Source of the DNA: Polyangia bacterium
GTDB taxonomy: Bacteria; Myxococcota_A; Polyangia; Polyangiales; Sandaracinaceae
NCBI GenBank assembly: GCA_030426845.1
Contig: JAUHXR010000031.1
Span: 1 to 45,791 of the forward strand
Reading direction: 5' to 3'
Length of the DNA stretch: 45,791 nt
Made by a program: the position numbers and the translations under genes. Under the pieces are notes generated by a model. The model was given only the letters and a program-made list of their open reading frames with translations, did no database searches and was not told the DNA's origin. Position 1 is the stretch's first letter. Each line of letters starts with the position of its first letter. Shown here piece by piece: positions 23,995 through 32,047 of this stretch.

Positions 23995-24891
23995 TCAGCC
24001 GGGGACGCGCGCTCCGCCGAGCAGCTCCGCCAGGGTGTCGCGGAGGATCCGGTGGGCCGGGTCCTCCTGCATGCGCGGGTGCCAGGACATGCCGAAGGGG
24101 ATGGGAGGCAGCGCGACCGGCGGCGCGAAGGCCTCGAACCCGAGGCGTGGACCGAGCGCCGCCGCGAGGCCTCCGGGGAAGAGCCCGAGGTAGCCCCCGC
24201 CTGCGACGAGGAGGGCAGCGTCCAGGAAGGACGCGACCACGATCGGCACCTGGCGCGCGCGTCCGAGGGCCGCGAGCGCCTCGTCCAGCGGCCCGCGCGC
24301 CCGGCCGGTCCGCGACACCGCGACGTGGGGGACGTCGCAGTAGGCGTCCAGCGTGGGTGCGGCCAGGATCGGGTGCCCCCGGGCCGCGATCGCGCGCATC
24401 GGCACGGTGAGCAGTCGGCGTACGAGGATCTCGGGTCCCAGCTCGCCCTGCACCCCGAGGTCCAGGTCGACCGTCCCGTCGCGCAGCGCGCCGGGCCCCT
24501 CGTCACCTTCGGAGACGAAGACCAGCGCGGCCCCGTCGACGCGCGTGGCGAGCGCCTGCGCGAGAGGCGGGCCGAGGAGGCAGGGCACCGCGTCCGACGA
24601 CCGGATGCGGAACGGACGGCTCATCCGGGGACGGCCCCCGTCGGGGCGGGCGAGGAGCCGGCGAAGCGCCCCCAGCGGCCCGGGCAGCGTGTCGCGCAGC
24701 GAATGCGCCCGCGGGGTGAGCACCATGCGACGCCCCGCGCGTACGAGCAGCGGATCGCCGAGCTGGGTGCGCAGCCGCCCCAGCGCGCGGCTCATCGCCG
24801 GCGGGCTCAGCCCCATCCGCTGCGCCGCGAGGGTCACGCTCTCGGTGGCGAGGAGGGCCTCGAGGTGAGGCAGCAGATCGATCGATTCCAC
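23995..24891 (-). CDS. LysR-family transcriptional regulator
   Basis: A 298-residue regulator. The N-terminal winged helix reads L-L-P-H-L-E-A-L-L, then V-T-L-A-A-Q-R-M-G-L-S-P-P-A-M-S-R-A-L-G-R-L-R, then L-G-D-P-L-L-V-R, the standard LysR signature. The ligand-binding domain of about 200 residues is of the NodD/LinR-like short type. GTG 24891 is chosen because the protein then begins V-E-S-I-D-L-L, as LysR proteins do, and because GATAGT lies 15-10 bases upstream; GTG 24900 is the alternative. It is divergent from the O-methyltransferase gene, which is its likely target, with a T-N11-A site between them. Confidence 0.92.
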   Translation of the reverse strand: MESIDLLPHLEALLATESVTLAAQRMGLSPPAMSRALGRLRTQLGDPLLVRAGRRMVLTPRAHSLRDTLPGPLGALRRLLARPDGGRPRMSRPFRIRSSDAVPCLLGPPLAQALATRVDGAALVFVSEGDEGPGALRDGTVDLDLGVQGELGPEILVRRLLTVPMRAIAARGHPILAAPTLDAYCDVPHVAVSRTGRARGPLDEALAALGRARQVPIVVASFLDAALLVAGGGYLGLFPGGLAAALGPRLGFEAFAPPVALPPIPFGMSWHPRMQEDPAHRILRDTLAELLGGARVPG

Positions 24892-24916
24892 CTGGCGCAC
24901 ACTATCATTCAAACCG

Positions 24917-24931
24917 TTGCACGAGACGCAA
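24917..24931. promoter_or_regulatory. Candidate LysR operator (T-N11-A dyad)
   Basis: TTGC, seven bases, GCAA: a perfect 4-bp dyad whose inner T and A are 11 bases apart, the LysR box rule. It overlaps the expected -35 region of the regulator itself and lies 42 bases before the methyltransferase start, as for an autorepressed, co-inducer-dependent divergent pair. Confidence 0.55.
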
Positions 24932-24949
24932 ATCAAAAGGGCCGCAAGC

Positions 24950-24969
24950 TCTCTCCTCGAGAGGAGAGA
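24950..24969 (+). promoter_or_regulatory. Hairpin hiding the methyltransferase ribosome binding site
   Basis: Nine bases (24950-24958) are exactly complementary to 24961-24969, separated by GA. The 3' arm is GAGGAGAGA, the only Shine-Dalgarno sequence for ATG 24973. In RNA the stem would be closed by a tight loop and would sequester the ribosome binding site completely. Confidence 0.6.
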
Positions 24970-24972
24970 CCC

Positions 24973-25674
24973 ATGGCTGATCCCCTGACCCACTCGCCCC
25001 TGAACGACCCCCGCGTCCACGGCGTCCTCGATCGACTGCACCGGGCGGCCGCGCGCGAGAAGCCCGCGCTCGCGCTGTCGTTCGTGACCCAGCTCCCCGG
25101 CCTGCTGCTCGGCCGCGGCGTGCGCTTCGACCCGGCAAGGTCCGGCGCGCTCGACGACAAGCTCATCCCCATCGGCCCGGCTCAGGGCCGCCTGCTCTAC
25201 ATGCTCGTGCGCGCGATGCGGGCGGAGCTCGTGGTGGAGCTAGGCACGTCCTACGGAGTCTCGACCCTGTACCTCGCCGCCGCGATGCGGGACCAGGGCC
25301 GCGGCCGGGTGATCACGTCGGAGATCATCCCCGAGAAGGCCGCCCGGGCGCGCGCCCACTTCGAGGAGGCGGGCCTCTCGGAGTGGGTGGAGCTCCGCGA
25401 AGGCGACGCGACGGAGACGCTCGCTGCGATGCCAGGGCCGATCGACCTGGCGCTCCTCGACGGCTTCCCCACGATCGCGCTCGACGTGCTCCGGACGCTC
25501 GAGCCTCATCTGCGGGAGGGCGCGACGGTGCTCGCCGACGACCTGCACCTGTTCCGTCACGACCTCGGCCCCCTGGTCGAGCACCTCGAGGACCCGGCGA
25601 ACGGCTACCGCACGCTCGAGCTGCCGATCGACGACGGCTTCCTGTTCGCGATCAGGGAGCGCGCGGCCGGCTGA
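24973..25674 (+). CDS. Class I SAM-dependent O-methyltransferase
   Basis: A 233-residue cytoplasmic methyltransferase of the O-methyltransferase/Methyltransf_24 kind. The SAM loop is V-V-E-L-G-T-S-Y-G-V-S at 87-97. I-T-S-E-I at the end of strand 2 binds the ribose, E-G-D-A-T-E-T-L marks motif II, and L-A-L-L-D-G-F-P and L-A-D-D-L-H follow. There is no signal peptide. The strong GAGGAGAG lies five bases before ATG 24973 but within a perfect hairpin, so translation may be regulated. It is divergent from a LysR regulator. The methyl acceptor is unknown; a small phenolic or similar molecule is typical of the fold. Confidence 0.9.
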   Translation: MADPLTHSPLNDPRVHGVLDRLHRAAAREKPALALSFVTQLPGLLLGRGVRFDPARSGALDDKLIPIGPAQGRLLYMLVRAMRAELVVELGTSYGVSTLYLAAAMRDQGRGRVITSEIIPEKAARARAHFEEAGLSEWVELREGDATETLAAMPGPIDLALLDGFPTIALDVLRTLEPHLREGATVLADDLHLFRHDLGPLVEHLEDPANGYRTLELPIDDGFLFAIRERAAG

Positions 25675-25720
25675 TGGCCATGGGGGGATCGGGCTCGGTT
25701 CGGCGTACCCTGGGATCGCC

Positions 25721-26107
25721 GTGAACCCGACCGAGCCCGACGCCCCATCGTCCGAGTCCTACCGAGAGCCATCCGTCCCCGAGAGCGTAGCGGCAGAGCA
25801 ACGCCTGAACGCACGCCTGGACGCGATGCGACAGAGGACCGACGGCGCCCGACGCCGGGCAGAGGCCCGCCGCGCGTGGCTGCGCATGGTCGGCAGGGGG
25901 CTCGCCGGAGCGCTCGCGCTCTGGACGGTGATCGGCGCCCTCGGGGCCTGGCTCGGGCCGACCGGCTGGCGCACCGGGCTGGCGGTCAGCGGCGGGCTCG
26001 CGTTCGTCGCGCTCCTCGGCATCGGCCTGGCGCTGATCGGCAGCCGCAACCCGCCGCGCGACGCGTCGCAGTACCCGGGCATCAGCCGCAGCACCCCGGT
26101 TCGCTAG
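25721..26107 (+). CDS. Small two-span membrane protein of unknown function
   Basis: A 128-residue protein from GTG 25721. A charged N-terminus rich in Glu and Arg (about 1-55, likely helical) precedes two membrane spans, G-A-L-A-L-W-T-V-I-G-A-L and G-L-A-F-V-A-L-L-G-I-G-L-A-L-I-G. A short polar tail follows. TACCCT sits at -15 to -10 from the start and no Shine-Dalgarno sequence is seen. No family is recognised. It follows the methyltransferase after 46 bases. Confidence 0.6.
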   Translation: MNPTEPDAPSSESYREPSVPESVAAEQRLNARLDAMRQRTDGARRRAEARRAWLRMVGRGLAGALALWTVIGALGAWLGPTGWRTGLAVSGGLAFVALLGIGLALIGSRNPPRDASQYPGISRSTPVR

Positions 26108-26116
26108 AGCGCCAAT

Positions 26117-26129
26117 CGGTTTGAAACCG
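26117..26129. promoter_or_regulatory. Odd-centred palindrome in the 26108-26339 intergenic region
   Basis: CGGTTT, G, AAACCG is a perfect 13-base dyad in otherwise GC-rich DNA, ten bases after a stop codon. The loop is too small for a terminator, so an operator is more likely. In the rest of 26108-26339 I see no convincing gene; a 71-codon minus-strand frame there looks like a shadow. Confidence 0.3.
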
Positions 26130-26339
26130 CCGCAAATCACGGGCGGGACAGCCGTCCGGGGCGGCCAGCCGCTCCTCGACGATGCCTGACGGGCTCCCGG
26201 CCGTGAGGCGCGCGGAGAGGTTCTTCAAGGGGCTGCTAGTACCTCGCCGCCGGAACCATCCCCGTTCGCCGGTCAGACGTGTCGAGCGGGTGCGCACGAG
26301 AGGGCTCGAGAAGCTCGGACCGTCCCCGCGTCGCCGCGA

Positions 26340-27287
26340 TCAGTCCCAGTCGAGGTCGTCGATCGGAGCCCCGCTCGCGAGCCCGAGGAGGAAGGCGCGG
26401 GCCGTCGGGAAGCGGCGCGCCGGATCGGGATCGAGCGCGCGGTCGATCGCCTCGGTGAGCGGGCGCGGCAGGTCGGGGCGACGCTCGGCGAGGCTCGGCG
26501 CTCGCTCGCGGACGATCTTCAAGAGCAGTCGACCGACCGAGTCGTCGTCGAACGGCGGGGCGCCCGCGAGCGCGTGGTAGAGCGAAGCCGCGGCGGACCA
26601 GAGATCGGCCGCCTCGGTGATCGGGAGCCCACGGCACATCTCGGGGCTCATGTACTCGGGCGTCCCGAGGATCAGGCCGTCGAGGGTCTGGAACGTGACG
26701 GCCGCGCTCGGGCGGGTGAGCTTGGCGATCCCGAAGTCGAGGATCTTCAGCCGGATGCCGCCCGACGGGTTGCTCACGAGGAAGAGGTTCTCCGGCTTGA
26801 TGTCGCGGTGGACGATCCCGCGCTGATGGGCGGCGTGAAGCGCTCCAAGGAGCTGACGGCCGATCTCGAGGACCTCGTGCGGCGCGATGCCGCACAGCAT
26901 CCGCGTGTGGAGCAGCTCGCCCTCCAGGCGCTCCATCACGAGGAACAGGGAGCCACCTGGCTCGCGGCCCGCGTCGAGCACGCGCACGACCGCGGAGTGG
27001 GTGACCTGGTGGAGCGCGCGGATCTCGCGGTCGAAGCGCGCCACCGCGTCCGGCCGCGCCTGGAGGTGCGGGTGGAGGACCTTCACCGCGACTGACGCGC
27101 CGGTCTCGACGTCGACCGCCGCGTAGACGGTGCCCGAGCCGCCACGCCCGAGCCGCGCGCCGATCCGATAGCGGCCCGCGAGGTGGATGGGCGGCGGCTC
27201 GCGGAGCTCGCGGACGTCGGAGCACGGCTCGACGAGCGTGTCGCGCGCCTCCCCGTCGCTCTCGTTCGCGGCGTCCCGTACGCTCAC
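26340..27287 (-). CDS. Soluble Ser/Thr protein kinase
   Basis: A 315-residue Hanks-type kinase with little beyond the catalytic domain. Seen: G-R-G-G-S-G-T-V-Y, V-A-V-K-V-L, the full catalytic loop H-R-D-I-K-P-E-N, D-F-G-I-A-K, G-T-P-E-Y-M-S-P-E, and D-L-W-S-A-A-A-S in the F helix. An acidic head of about 45 residues precedes the domain, and the protein ends in Asp-Asp-Leu-Asp-Trp-Asp. No membrane span or sensor is present, so input must come from another protein. GTG 27287 is chosen because GGGGGAGG lies six bases upstream. It is divergent from the YkgJ-type gene at 27432. The 144 bases between them hold a comparatively AT-rich patch but no promoter I would defend. Confidence 0.92.
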   Translation of the reverse strand: MSVRDAANESDGEARDTLVEPCSDVRELREPPPIHLAGRYRIGARLGRGGSGTVYAAVDVETGASVAVKVLHPHLQARPDAVARFDREIRALHQVTHSAVVRVLDAGREPGGSLFLVMERLEGELLHTRMLCGIAPHEVLEIGRQLLGALHAAHQRGIVHRDIKPENLFLVSNPSGGIRLKILDFGIAKLTRPSAAVTFQTLDGLILGTPEYMSPEMCRGLPITEAADLWSAAASLYHALAGAPPFDDDSVGRLLLKIVRERAPSLAERRPDLPRPLTEAIDRALDPDPARRFPTARAFLLGLASGAPIDDLDWD

Positions 27288-27431
27288 TGCGCGCCTCCCC
27301 CGGTCGCTGTGCAGCCTACGTACATGGATGCGGCCAGATTCCCCGACCTTCAAGCGAAGGCGGGAAAAACCTCGTGCGCGATCCACCCCGCGCGGATCAT
27401 CCTGCGCACACGGCACGCGATGACCTGAAAC

Positions 27432-28655
27432 GTGGACGATCCGACCGACCGACCTCGCCTCGCGGACCATGTCCGCGCGCGCCGGCATCACGTCGGTGAC
27501 CGCGCGCTCGTGGTGCTCAGCGACGACCGCCGCGGGCAGACCCTCGCGCTCGGCCCGCGCGAGTGGCGGCTGGTGGCCGCGATGGACGGCACCCGCGACG
27601 CGGCCGGCGTGCGGGCCGCGGCCGGGGTCCGGGTCGCGGACGAGGAGCTCAGGCGGTTCGTGACCGAGCTCGCGGGGTTGGGGCTCCTCGACGCGGAGCC
27701 GGGAGAGCCGGCCTCGACGAGCGCGTTCGCGCGGGACCTCCCGCTCGAGGTCCTCGAGGGGGCGCGCTTCCGGTGCGACGGCCGCGGCGACTGCTGCGGC
27801 AGCTTCGACTCGATCCTGTTCACCCCCCTCGAGCAGGCCCGCGCGCGCGCCGCCGCCCCCGAGGTCCTCGACGGAGGCGACGACCCGGGCCGCGTCTTCC
27901 TGCCGGCCTACGGCCTCGACGACGCCCTGGCCGCGGTCGCCGCGATCGACGGGACCTGCGCCTACCGCGACGCCGCCACCGGGCGCTGCCGGATCCACCC
28001 GGCGCGGCCGCATGGCTGCCGCTCCTACCCGCTCGCGCCGCTCGACGTGGGCGACGCGATCCGCGTGTCGCTCCGCACCGACTGCGCCTGCGCGCTCGAC
28101 CTCGACGGACCGCCGCTCGAGACGCCGGCGCGAGGCGGCGAGCTCCCGCGCGCGCTCCACGTGCCGCGCCTCCCCGCGCGGGTGACGATCGCCGAGGGCG
28201 AGGACGTCTCGCGGGAGGCCTACCTCGCGTGGCTCGACGCGCGGCTCGCGGAGGCGCGGGGCGACGCGCCGCTCGAGGCCCTGAGCGCGATCGCGTTCGG
28301 CGACCGCGATCCGGTCGCCGGTCTGGCCGAGCCCCTCGCTCGCCTGCGCGCCCGCCACGCGTTCCGTGCGCCCCACGACCCGACCCGGCGCGCCCTCGAG
28401 GCGGCCACCCGCGCGCTCGACCGCGCGCCCGCCCCGCTCCCCGAGGCCCGCGAGCGCGCGTTCCTGCGCGCCCGCCTGTTCGTGCTCTGGCCCGAGCCGA
28501 CCGCCCGCGACGCGCTCGCCGCGGTGGTGCTCACCCTCGCCCTCGCGCGCCGCTTCGCGCCCGAGGATCGCGCGGCGATGGCCTGCCCGATCGCGAGCGC
28601 CGACGCCCTGCGCGCCCACGGGCTTCGTCCCGCGGCCCGCGCCGTCCGGCCATAG
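27432..28655 (+). CDS. YkgJ-type cysteine-cluster protein (zinc/iron-chelating domain)
   Basis: A 407-residue protein. The N-terminal 100 or so residues look like a small winged-helix or PqqD-like domain (E-W-R-L-V-A-A-M-D-G-T). At about 115-205 the YkgJ/UPF0153 cluster appears: R-C-D-G-R-G-D-C-C-G-S, G-T-C-A-Y-R-D, G-R-C-R-I-H, and H-G-C-R-S-Y-P-L. The conserved cysteines are thought to bind zinc or an Fe-S cluster. The C-terminal half is Ala/Arg-rich and helical, without known motifs. GTG 27432 is the start. It heads a plus-strand run with the FAD oxidoreductase, glyoxalase and M20 peptidase. Confidence 0.8.
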   Translation: MDDPTDRPRLADHVRARRHHVGDRALVVLSDDRRGQTLALGPREWRLVAAMDGTRDAAGVRAAAGVRVADEELRRFVTELAGLGLLDAEPGEPASTSAFARDLPLEVLEGARFRCDGRGDCCGSFDSILFTPLEQARARAAAPEVLDGGDDPGRVFLPAYGLDDALAAVAAIDGTCAYRDAATGRCRIHPARPHGCRSYPLAPLDVGDAIRVSLRTDCACALDLDGPPLETPARGGELPRALHVPRLPARVTIAEGEDVSREAYLAWLDARLAEARGDAPLEALSAIAFGDRDPVAGLAEPLARLRARHAFRAPHDPTRRALEAATRALDRAPAPLPEARERAFLRARLFVLWPEPTARDALAAVVLTLALARRFAPEDRAAMACPIASADALRAHGLRPAARAVRP

Positions 28656-28813
28656 TCGTCGGGTGACGCGTGGGGGATGCGGGTCGCGGCGGACGTGGCG
28701 CGGACCGTCGCGAGCTTCTGATCGCGCGGGCGGGCCGACCGCTCGGGGCCGCGAGCCGACGGCTCACCGGCGAGCGCGAGCCGACCTGGCGCGGACGTGC
28801 GAGGCTCCGCCGC

Positions 28814-30187
28814 ATGGAGCCAGGCGTGGCGAAGAAGCGGATCGCGGGCTGGGGCAACTACCCGCGCCTCGCGTGCGAGGTGCACCACCCGCAGTCGGCG
28901 CGCGAGGTGCGACGCGCGGCGGCCGGCGCACCCGCGGGCGGGGCGATCGCGCGCGGCCTCGGCCGGAGCTACGGCGACCCCGCGCTCAACGCCGACGGTG
29001 TGGTGCTCGACCTCACGGACCTCGACCGCTTCGTCTCGTTCGACGAGGCCACCGCGACGCTCACGTGCGAGGCGGGGGTGAGCCTCGCCCAGATCCTCGA
29101 GGCGTTCGTGCCGCGCGGGTTCTTCCCTGCGATCACGCCGGGCACCAAGCACGTGACGATCGGCGGCTGCATCGCCAACGACGTGCACGGCAAGGCCCAC
29201 CACGTCGACGGCTGCTTCTCCCGCTGCGTGGACTCGTTCGAGCTGCTCCTCGCGAGCGGCGAGGTGGTGACGGTGAGCCGCGAGCAGGACGCGCCGCTCT
29301 TCTGGGCGACGGTCGGCGGCGTCGGGCTCACCGGGATCATCCTGCGCGCGACGCTGCGCCTGCGTCCGATCGAGACGGCCTACTTCCACAAGCGCGCGGT
29401 GGTGGTGGACGACCTCGACGCGATGCTCGACGCGATCGCGGAGAACGACGCGCGCTACCCCTACTCGGTCGCGTGGATCGACCCGCTCGCGACCGGGCGT
29501 TCGCTCGGCCGAGGCGTGCTCTCGGTGGGCGATCACGCCCCGCTCGACGCCCTGCCGGCGAAGCTCCGCCGCGCGCCGCTCAAGGTCAGCGCGCCGCCGG
29601 CGATCGACGTGCCGTTCGAGCTGCCCGACTTCGCGCTCAACCCGGTGACCCTTCGGATCCTCAACGCCGCGTTCGGGCAGATCCTCTCGCGCGGCGGCGC
29701 CTTCGCGCACTACGAAGACTTCTTCTACCCGCTCGACATGTTCGACCACTGGAACCGCGGCTACGGCGCGCGCGGGTTCACCCAGTACCAGTTCGTCATC
29801 CCCCTCGAGGACGGCCGGCGGCGGATGCGCGAGCTGCTCGAGACGATCGCGCGCTCGGGTCAGCTCCCGTTCCTCAACGTGCTCAAGCGCCTCGGCCCGT
29901 CCAACGACGCCCCGCTCTCGTTCCCCTTCGAGGGCTGGACCTTCGCGATCGACTTCCCGATCGCGCGCGGGCTCGAGGACCTCTGCCGCCGGCTCGACCG
30001 CATGGTCCTCGACGCGGGCGGGCGGGTCTACCTCGGCAAGGACGCGTTCCTCGACGCGGCGTCGCTGCCGCCGATGTACCCGCGGCTCGACGCGTGGCGC
30101 GAGGTGAAGCGGCGGGTCGACCCGGACGAGCGGTTCCGCTCGCACCTCTCGGATCGCGTCGGGCTCACCGGGCCGCTCGCGCGCTGA
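28814..30187 (+). CDS. DprE1-like FAD-dependent oxidoreductase
   Basis: A 457-residue enzyme of the p-cresol methylhydroxylase/L-gulonolactone oxidase class. The FAD site reads G-R-S-Y-G-D-P-A-L-N, and later G-T-K-H-V-T-I-G-G-C-I-A-N-D-V-H-G-K-A-H-H-V-D-G; the H-G-K-x-H-H phrase is typical of DprE1, which oxidises decaprenylphosphoryl ribose in cell-wall arabinose synthesis. It begins R-I-A-G-W-G-N-Y-P, again like DprE1. In a bacterium without arabinogalactan the substrate is probably another prenyl-linked or free sugar. No DprE2-type reductase lies next to it. ATG 28814 is chosen; upstream codons look like a shadow. Confidence 0.85.
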   Translation: MEPGVAKKRIAGWGNYPRLACEVHHPQSAREVRRAAAGAPAGGAIARGLGRSYGDPALNADGVVLDLTDLDRFVSFDEATATLTCEAGVSLAQILEAFVPRGFFPAITPGTKHVTIGGCIANDVHGKAHHVDGCFSRCVDSFELLLASGEVVTVSREQDAPLFWATVGGVGLTGIILRATLRLRPIETAYFHKRAVVVDDLDAMLDAIAENDARYPYSVAWIDPLATGRSLGRGVLSVGDHAPLDALPAKLRRAPLKVSAPPAIDVPFELPDFALNPVTLRILNAAFGQILSRGGAFAHYEDFFYPLDMFDHWNRGYGARGFTQYQFVIPLEDGRRRMRELLETIARSGQLPFLNVLKRLGPSNDAPLSFPFEGWTFAIDFPIARGLEDLCRRLDRMVLDAGGRVYLGKDAFLDAASLPPMYPRLDAWREVKRRVDPDERFRSHLSDRVGLTGPLAR

Positions 30188-30215
30188 CCTCCGCGTGCGG
30201 TAGCGTGGCGGCGCC

Positions 30216-30641
30216 ATGCGCTTCCTCCACACGATGCTCCGCGTCCAGGACCTCGACCGCGCGCTCGACTTCTTCGTGAACAAGCTCGGGCTCGAGGAGC
30301 TGCGGCGCCACGACTCCGAGGGCGGCCGCTTCACGCTCGTGTTCCTCGGCACCGGCCATTCCGACGACCCGGCGACGATCGAGCTGACCTACAACTGGGA
30401 TCAGGCCGAGCCCTACCCGGTCGGGCGCTTCTTCGGCCACCTCGCGTTCGAGGTCGACGACATCTACGCGACCTGCCAGCGGCTGATGGACGCGGGAGTG
30501 ACGATCAACCGGCCGCCGCGCGACGGGCGGATGGCGTTCGTGCGCTCGCCCGACCTGCACTCGATCGAGCTGCTCCAGCGCGGCGGCGCGCTCGCGCCGC
30601 GCGAGCCCTGGGCGAGCATGGCCAACACGGGCGAGTGGTAG
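30216..30641 (+). CDS. gloA: Glyoxalase I (lactoylglutathione lyase)
   Basis: A 141-residue metal enzyme that turns the hemithioacetal of methylglyoxal and glutathione into S-lactoylglutathione in the cytoplasm. The four metal ligands are where expected: His5 (R-F-L-H-T-M-L-R-V), Glu in T-I-E-L-T-Y-N, His in F-G-H-L-A-F-E-V, and Glu in S-I-E-L-L-Q. The length and sequence are close to E. coli GloA, the nickel-type short form. TAGCGT lies at -15 to -10 from ATG 30216 and no Shine-Dalgarno sequence is visible. It follows the DprE1-like gene by 28 bases and precedes the M20 peptidase by 5. Confidence 0.95.
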   Translation: MRFLHTMLRVQDLDRALDFFVNKLGLEELRRHDSEGGRFTLVFLGTGHSDDPATIELTYNWDQAEPYPVGRFFGHLAFEVDDIYATCQRLMDAGVTINRPPRDGRMAFVRSPDLHSIELLQRGGALAPREPWASMANTGEW

Positions 30642-30646
30642 GGACG

Positions 30647-32023
30647 ATGAGCGCGACCACCCAGTCCACCCCGGCCGGGCGCGCGCTCGACTGGGCCGCG
30701 ATCGAGGCCGAGGCGCTCACCCACTTCAAGGCGCTGCTCCGCATCGACACGACCAACCCGCCGGGCAACGAGCGGCCGGCGGCCGAGTACATCGCGCGGG
30801 TCCTCGCGGCCGACGGGATCGACAGCGAGATCCTCGAGTCGAAGCCGGGCCGGGCCAGCGTGATCGCGCGCCTCGCGGGCGACGGGAGCCGCGACCCGCT
30901 GCTGCTCAACGGTCACCTCGACGTGGTGCCCGCGGACCCGGACTTCTGGACGCACCCGCCCTTCGAGGCGGTCGAGGCCGACGGCTGCCTCTGGGGCCGC
31001 GGCGCGATCGACATGAAGAACATGGTGACGATGGGCTTCATGAGCCTGATCGTGGCCAAGCGGGCCGGGCTGCGGCTCGAGCGCGACCTGATCTTCGCCG
31101 GGGTCGCGGACGAGGAGGCGGGCAGCCACGAGGGCGCGCTCTTCCTCGTGGAGGAGCACCCCGAGAAGGTGCGCGCGGAGTACGTCCTCAACGAGGTCGG
31201 CGGCCACACGTTCCACATGGGTGACGCGCGCTTCTACCCGATCCAGGTCTCGGAGAAGGGCATCTGCTGGTTCGAGATGACGGTCGACGGCGAGCCCGGG
31301 CACGGCTCGATGCCGCGGCCGGACAACGCGGTCACCCGGCTCGCCCGCGCGATCGAGCGGCTCGGCTCGACCCGCCTGCCGCAGCACCTGACGCCGGTGG
31401 TCGAGGGGTTCCTGCGCCAGCTCGCGAGCGCCGCGCCGTTCCCGCGGAACAAGCTCATGCCGCTCCTCCTCGAGCCGCGGCTCGCGGGGTTCCTCCTCGA
31501 CCAGATGGAGAAGCAGAACCTCGAGCAGGCGATCGGGATCAACGCGATGCTCCGCAACACCGCGTCGCCGACGATGCTCGAGGCCGGAAAGAAAGTGAAC
31601 GTCATCCCGTCGAGCGCGAAGGCGCGGGTCGACGGGAGGATCCTCCCGGGCATGACCCTCGAGCAGTACCTCCAGGAGGTGCAGCGGGTGGTCGGGCCCG
31701 AGGTGAAGCTCAACGTCTTCGACCACCACGAGGGCACGGTCTTCAGCCCGGACACCCCGCTCTACGACACGATCTGCGAGGTCGTCGGCGAGCGCGACCC
31801 GGGCGGCGTCCCGGTCCCCTACATGGTCCCCGGCTTCACCGACTCCTTCGCCTACGCGCGGCTCGGCGCGACCTGCTACGGCTTCTCGCCGGTGCGGCTC
31901 GGACCCGAGCTCAACTTCACGCGGATGTACCACGGCCACGACGAGCGCATCCCGGTCGACGGCTTCACCTGGGGCCTGCGCACGCTCTACGAGGTGGTCG
32001 CGCGCTTCTGCTCGGCCCGCTGA
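30647..32023 (+). CDS. M20-family zinc metallopeptidase
   Basis: A 458-residue cytoplasmic hydrolase of the M20 (carboxypeptidase/ArgE/DapE) family. The first zinc ligand is in N-G-H-L-D-V-V-P and the bridging Asp in G-A-I-D-M-K-N. The catalytic Glu pair is in A-D-E-E-A-G-S, and the dimerisation domain starts at K-G-I-C-W-F. The late ligand His is in M-Y-H-G-H-D-E-R-I-P. Conserved N-P-P-G-N-E opens the enzyme. ATG 30647 is used, five bases after gloA, so the two are probably co-transcribed. The substrate (acylated amino acid or dipeptide) cannot be deduced. It is convergent with the FHA activator across 24 bases. Confidence 0.92.
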   Translation: MSATTQSTPAGRALDWAAIEAEALTHFKALLRIDTTNPPGNERPAAEYIARVLAADGIDSEILESKPGRASVIARLAGDGSRDPLLLNGHLDVVPADPDFWTHPPFEAVEADGCLWGRGAIDMKNMVTMGFMSLIVAKRAGLRLERDLIFAGVADEEAGSHEGALFLVEEHPEKVRAEYVLNEVGGHTFHMGDARFYPIQVSEKGICWFEMTVDGEPGHGSMPRPDNAVTRLARAIERLGSTRLPQHLTPVVEGFLRQLASAAPFPRNKLMPLLLEPRLAGFLLDQMEKQNLEQAIGINAMLRNTASPTMLEAGKKVNVIPSSAKARVDGRILPGMTLEQYLQEVQRVVGPEVKLNVFDHHEGTVFSPDTPLYDTICEVVGERDPGGVPVPYMVPGFTDSFAYARLGATCYGFSPVRLGPELNFTRMYHGHDERIPVDGFTWGLRTLYEVVARFCSAR

Positions 32024-32047
32024 GCGCAGCGGCTCGACCGGCGCGGC

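Noticed and set aside
26082-26297. A 71-codon minus-strand frame in the 26108-26339 gap
   Set aside because: It overlaps the end of the preceding gene, has no ribosome binding site and is Arg/Gly/Pro-rich like other shadows.
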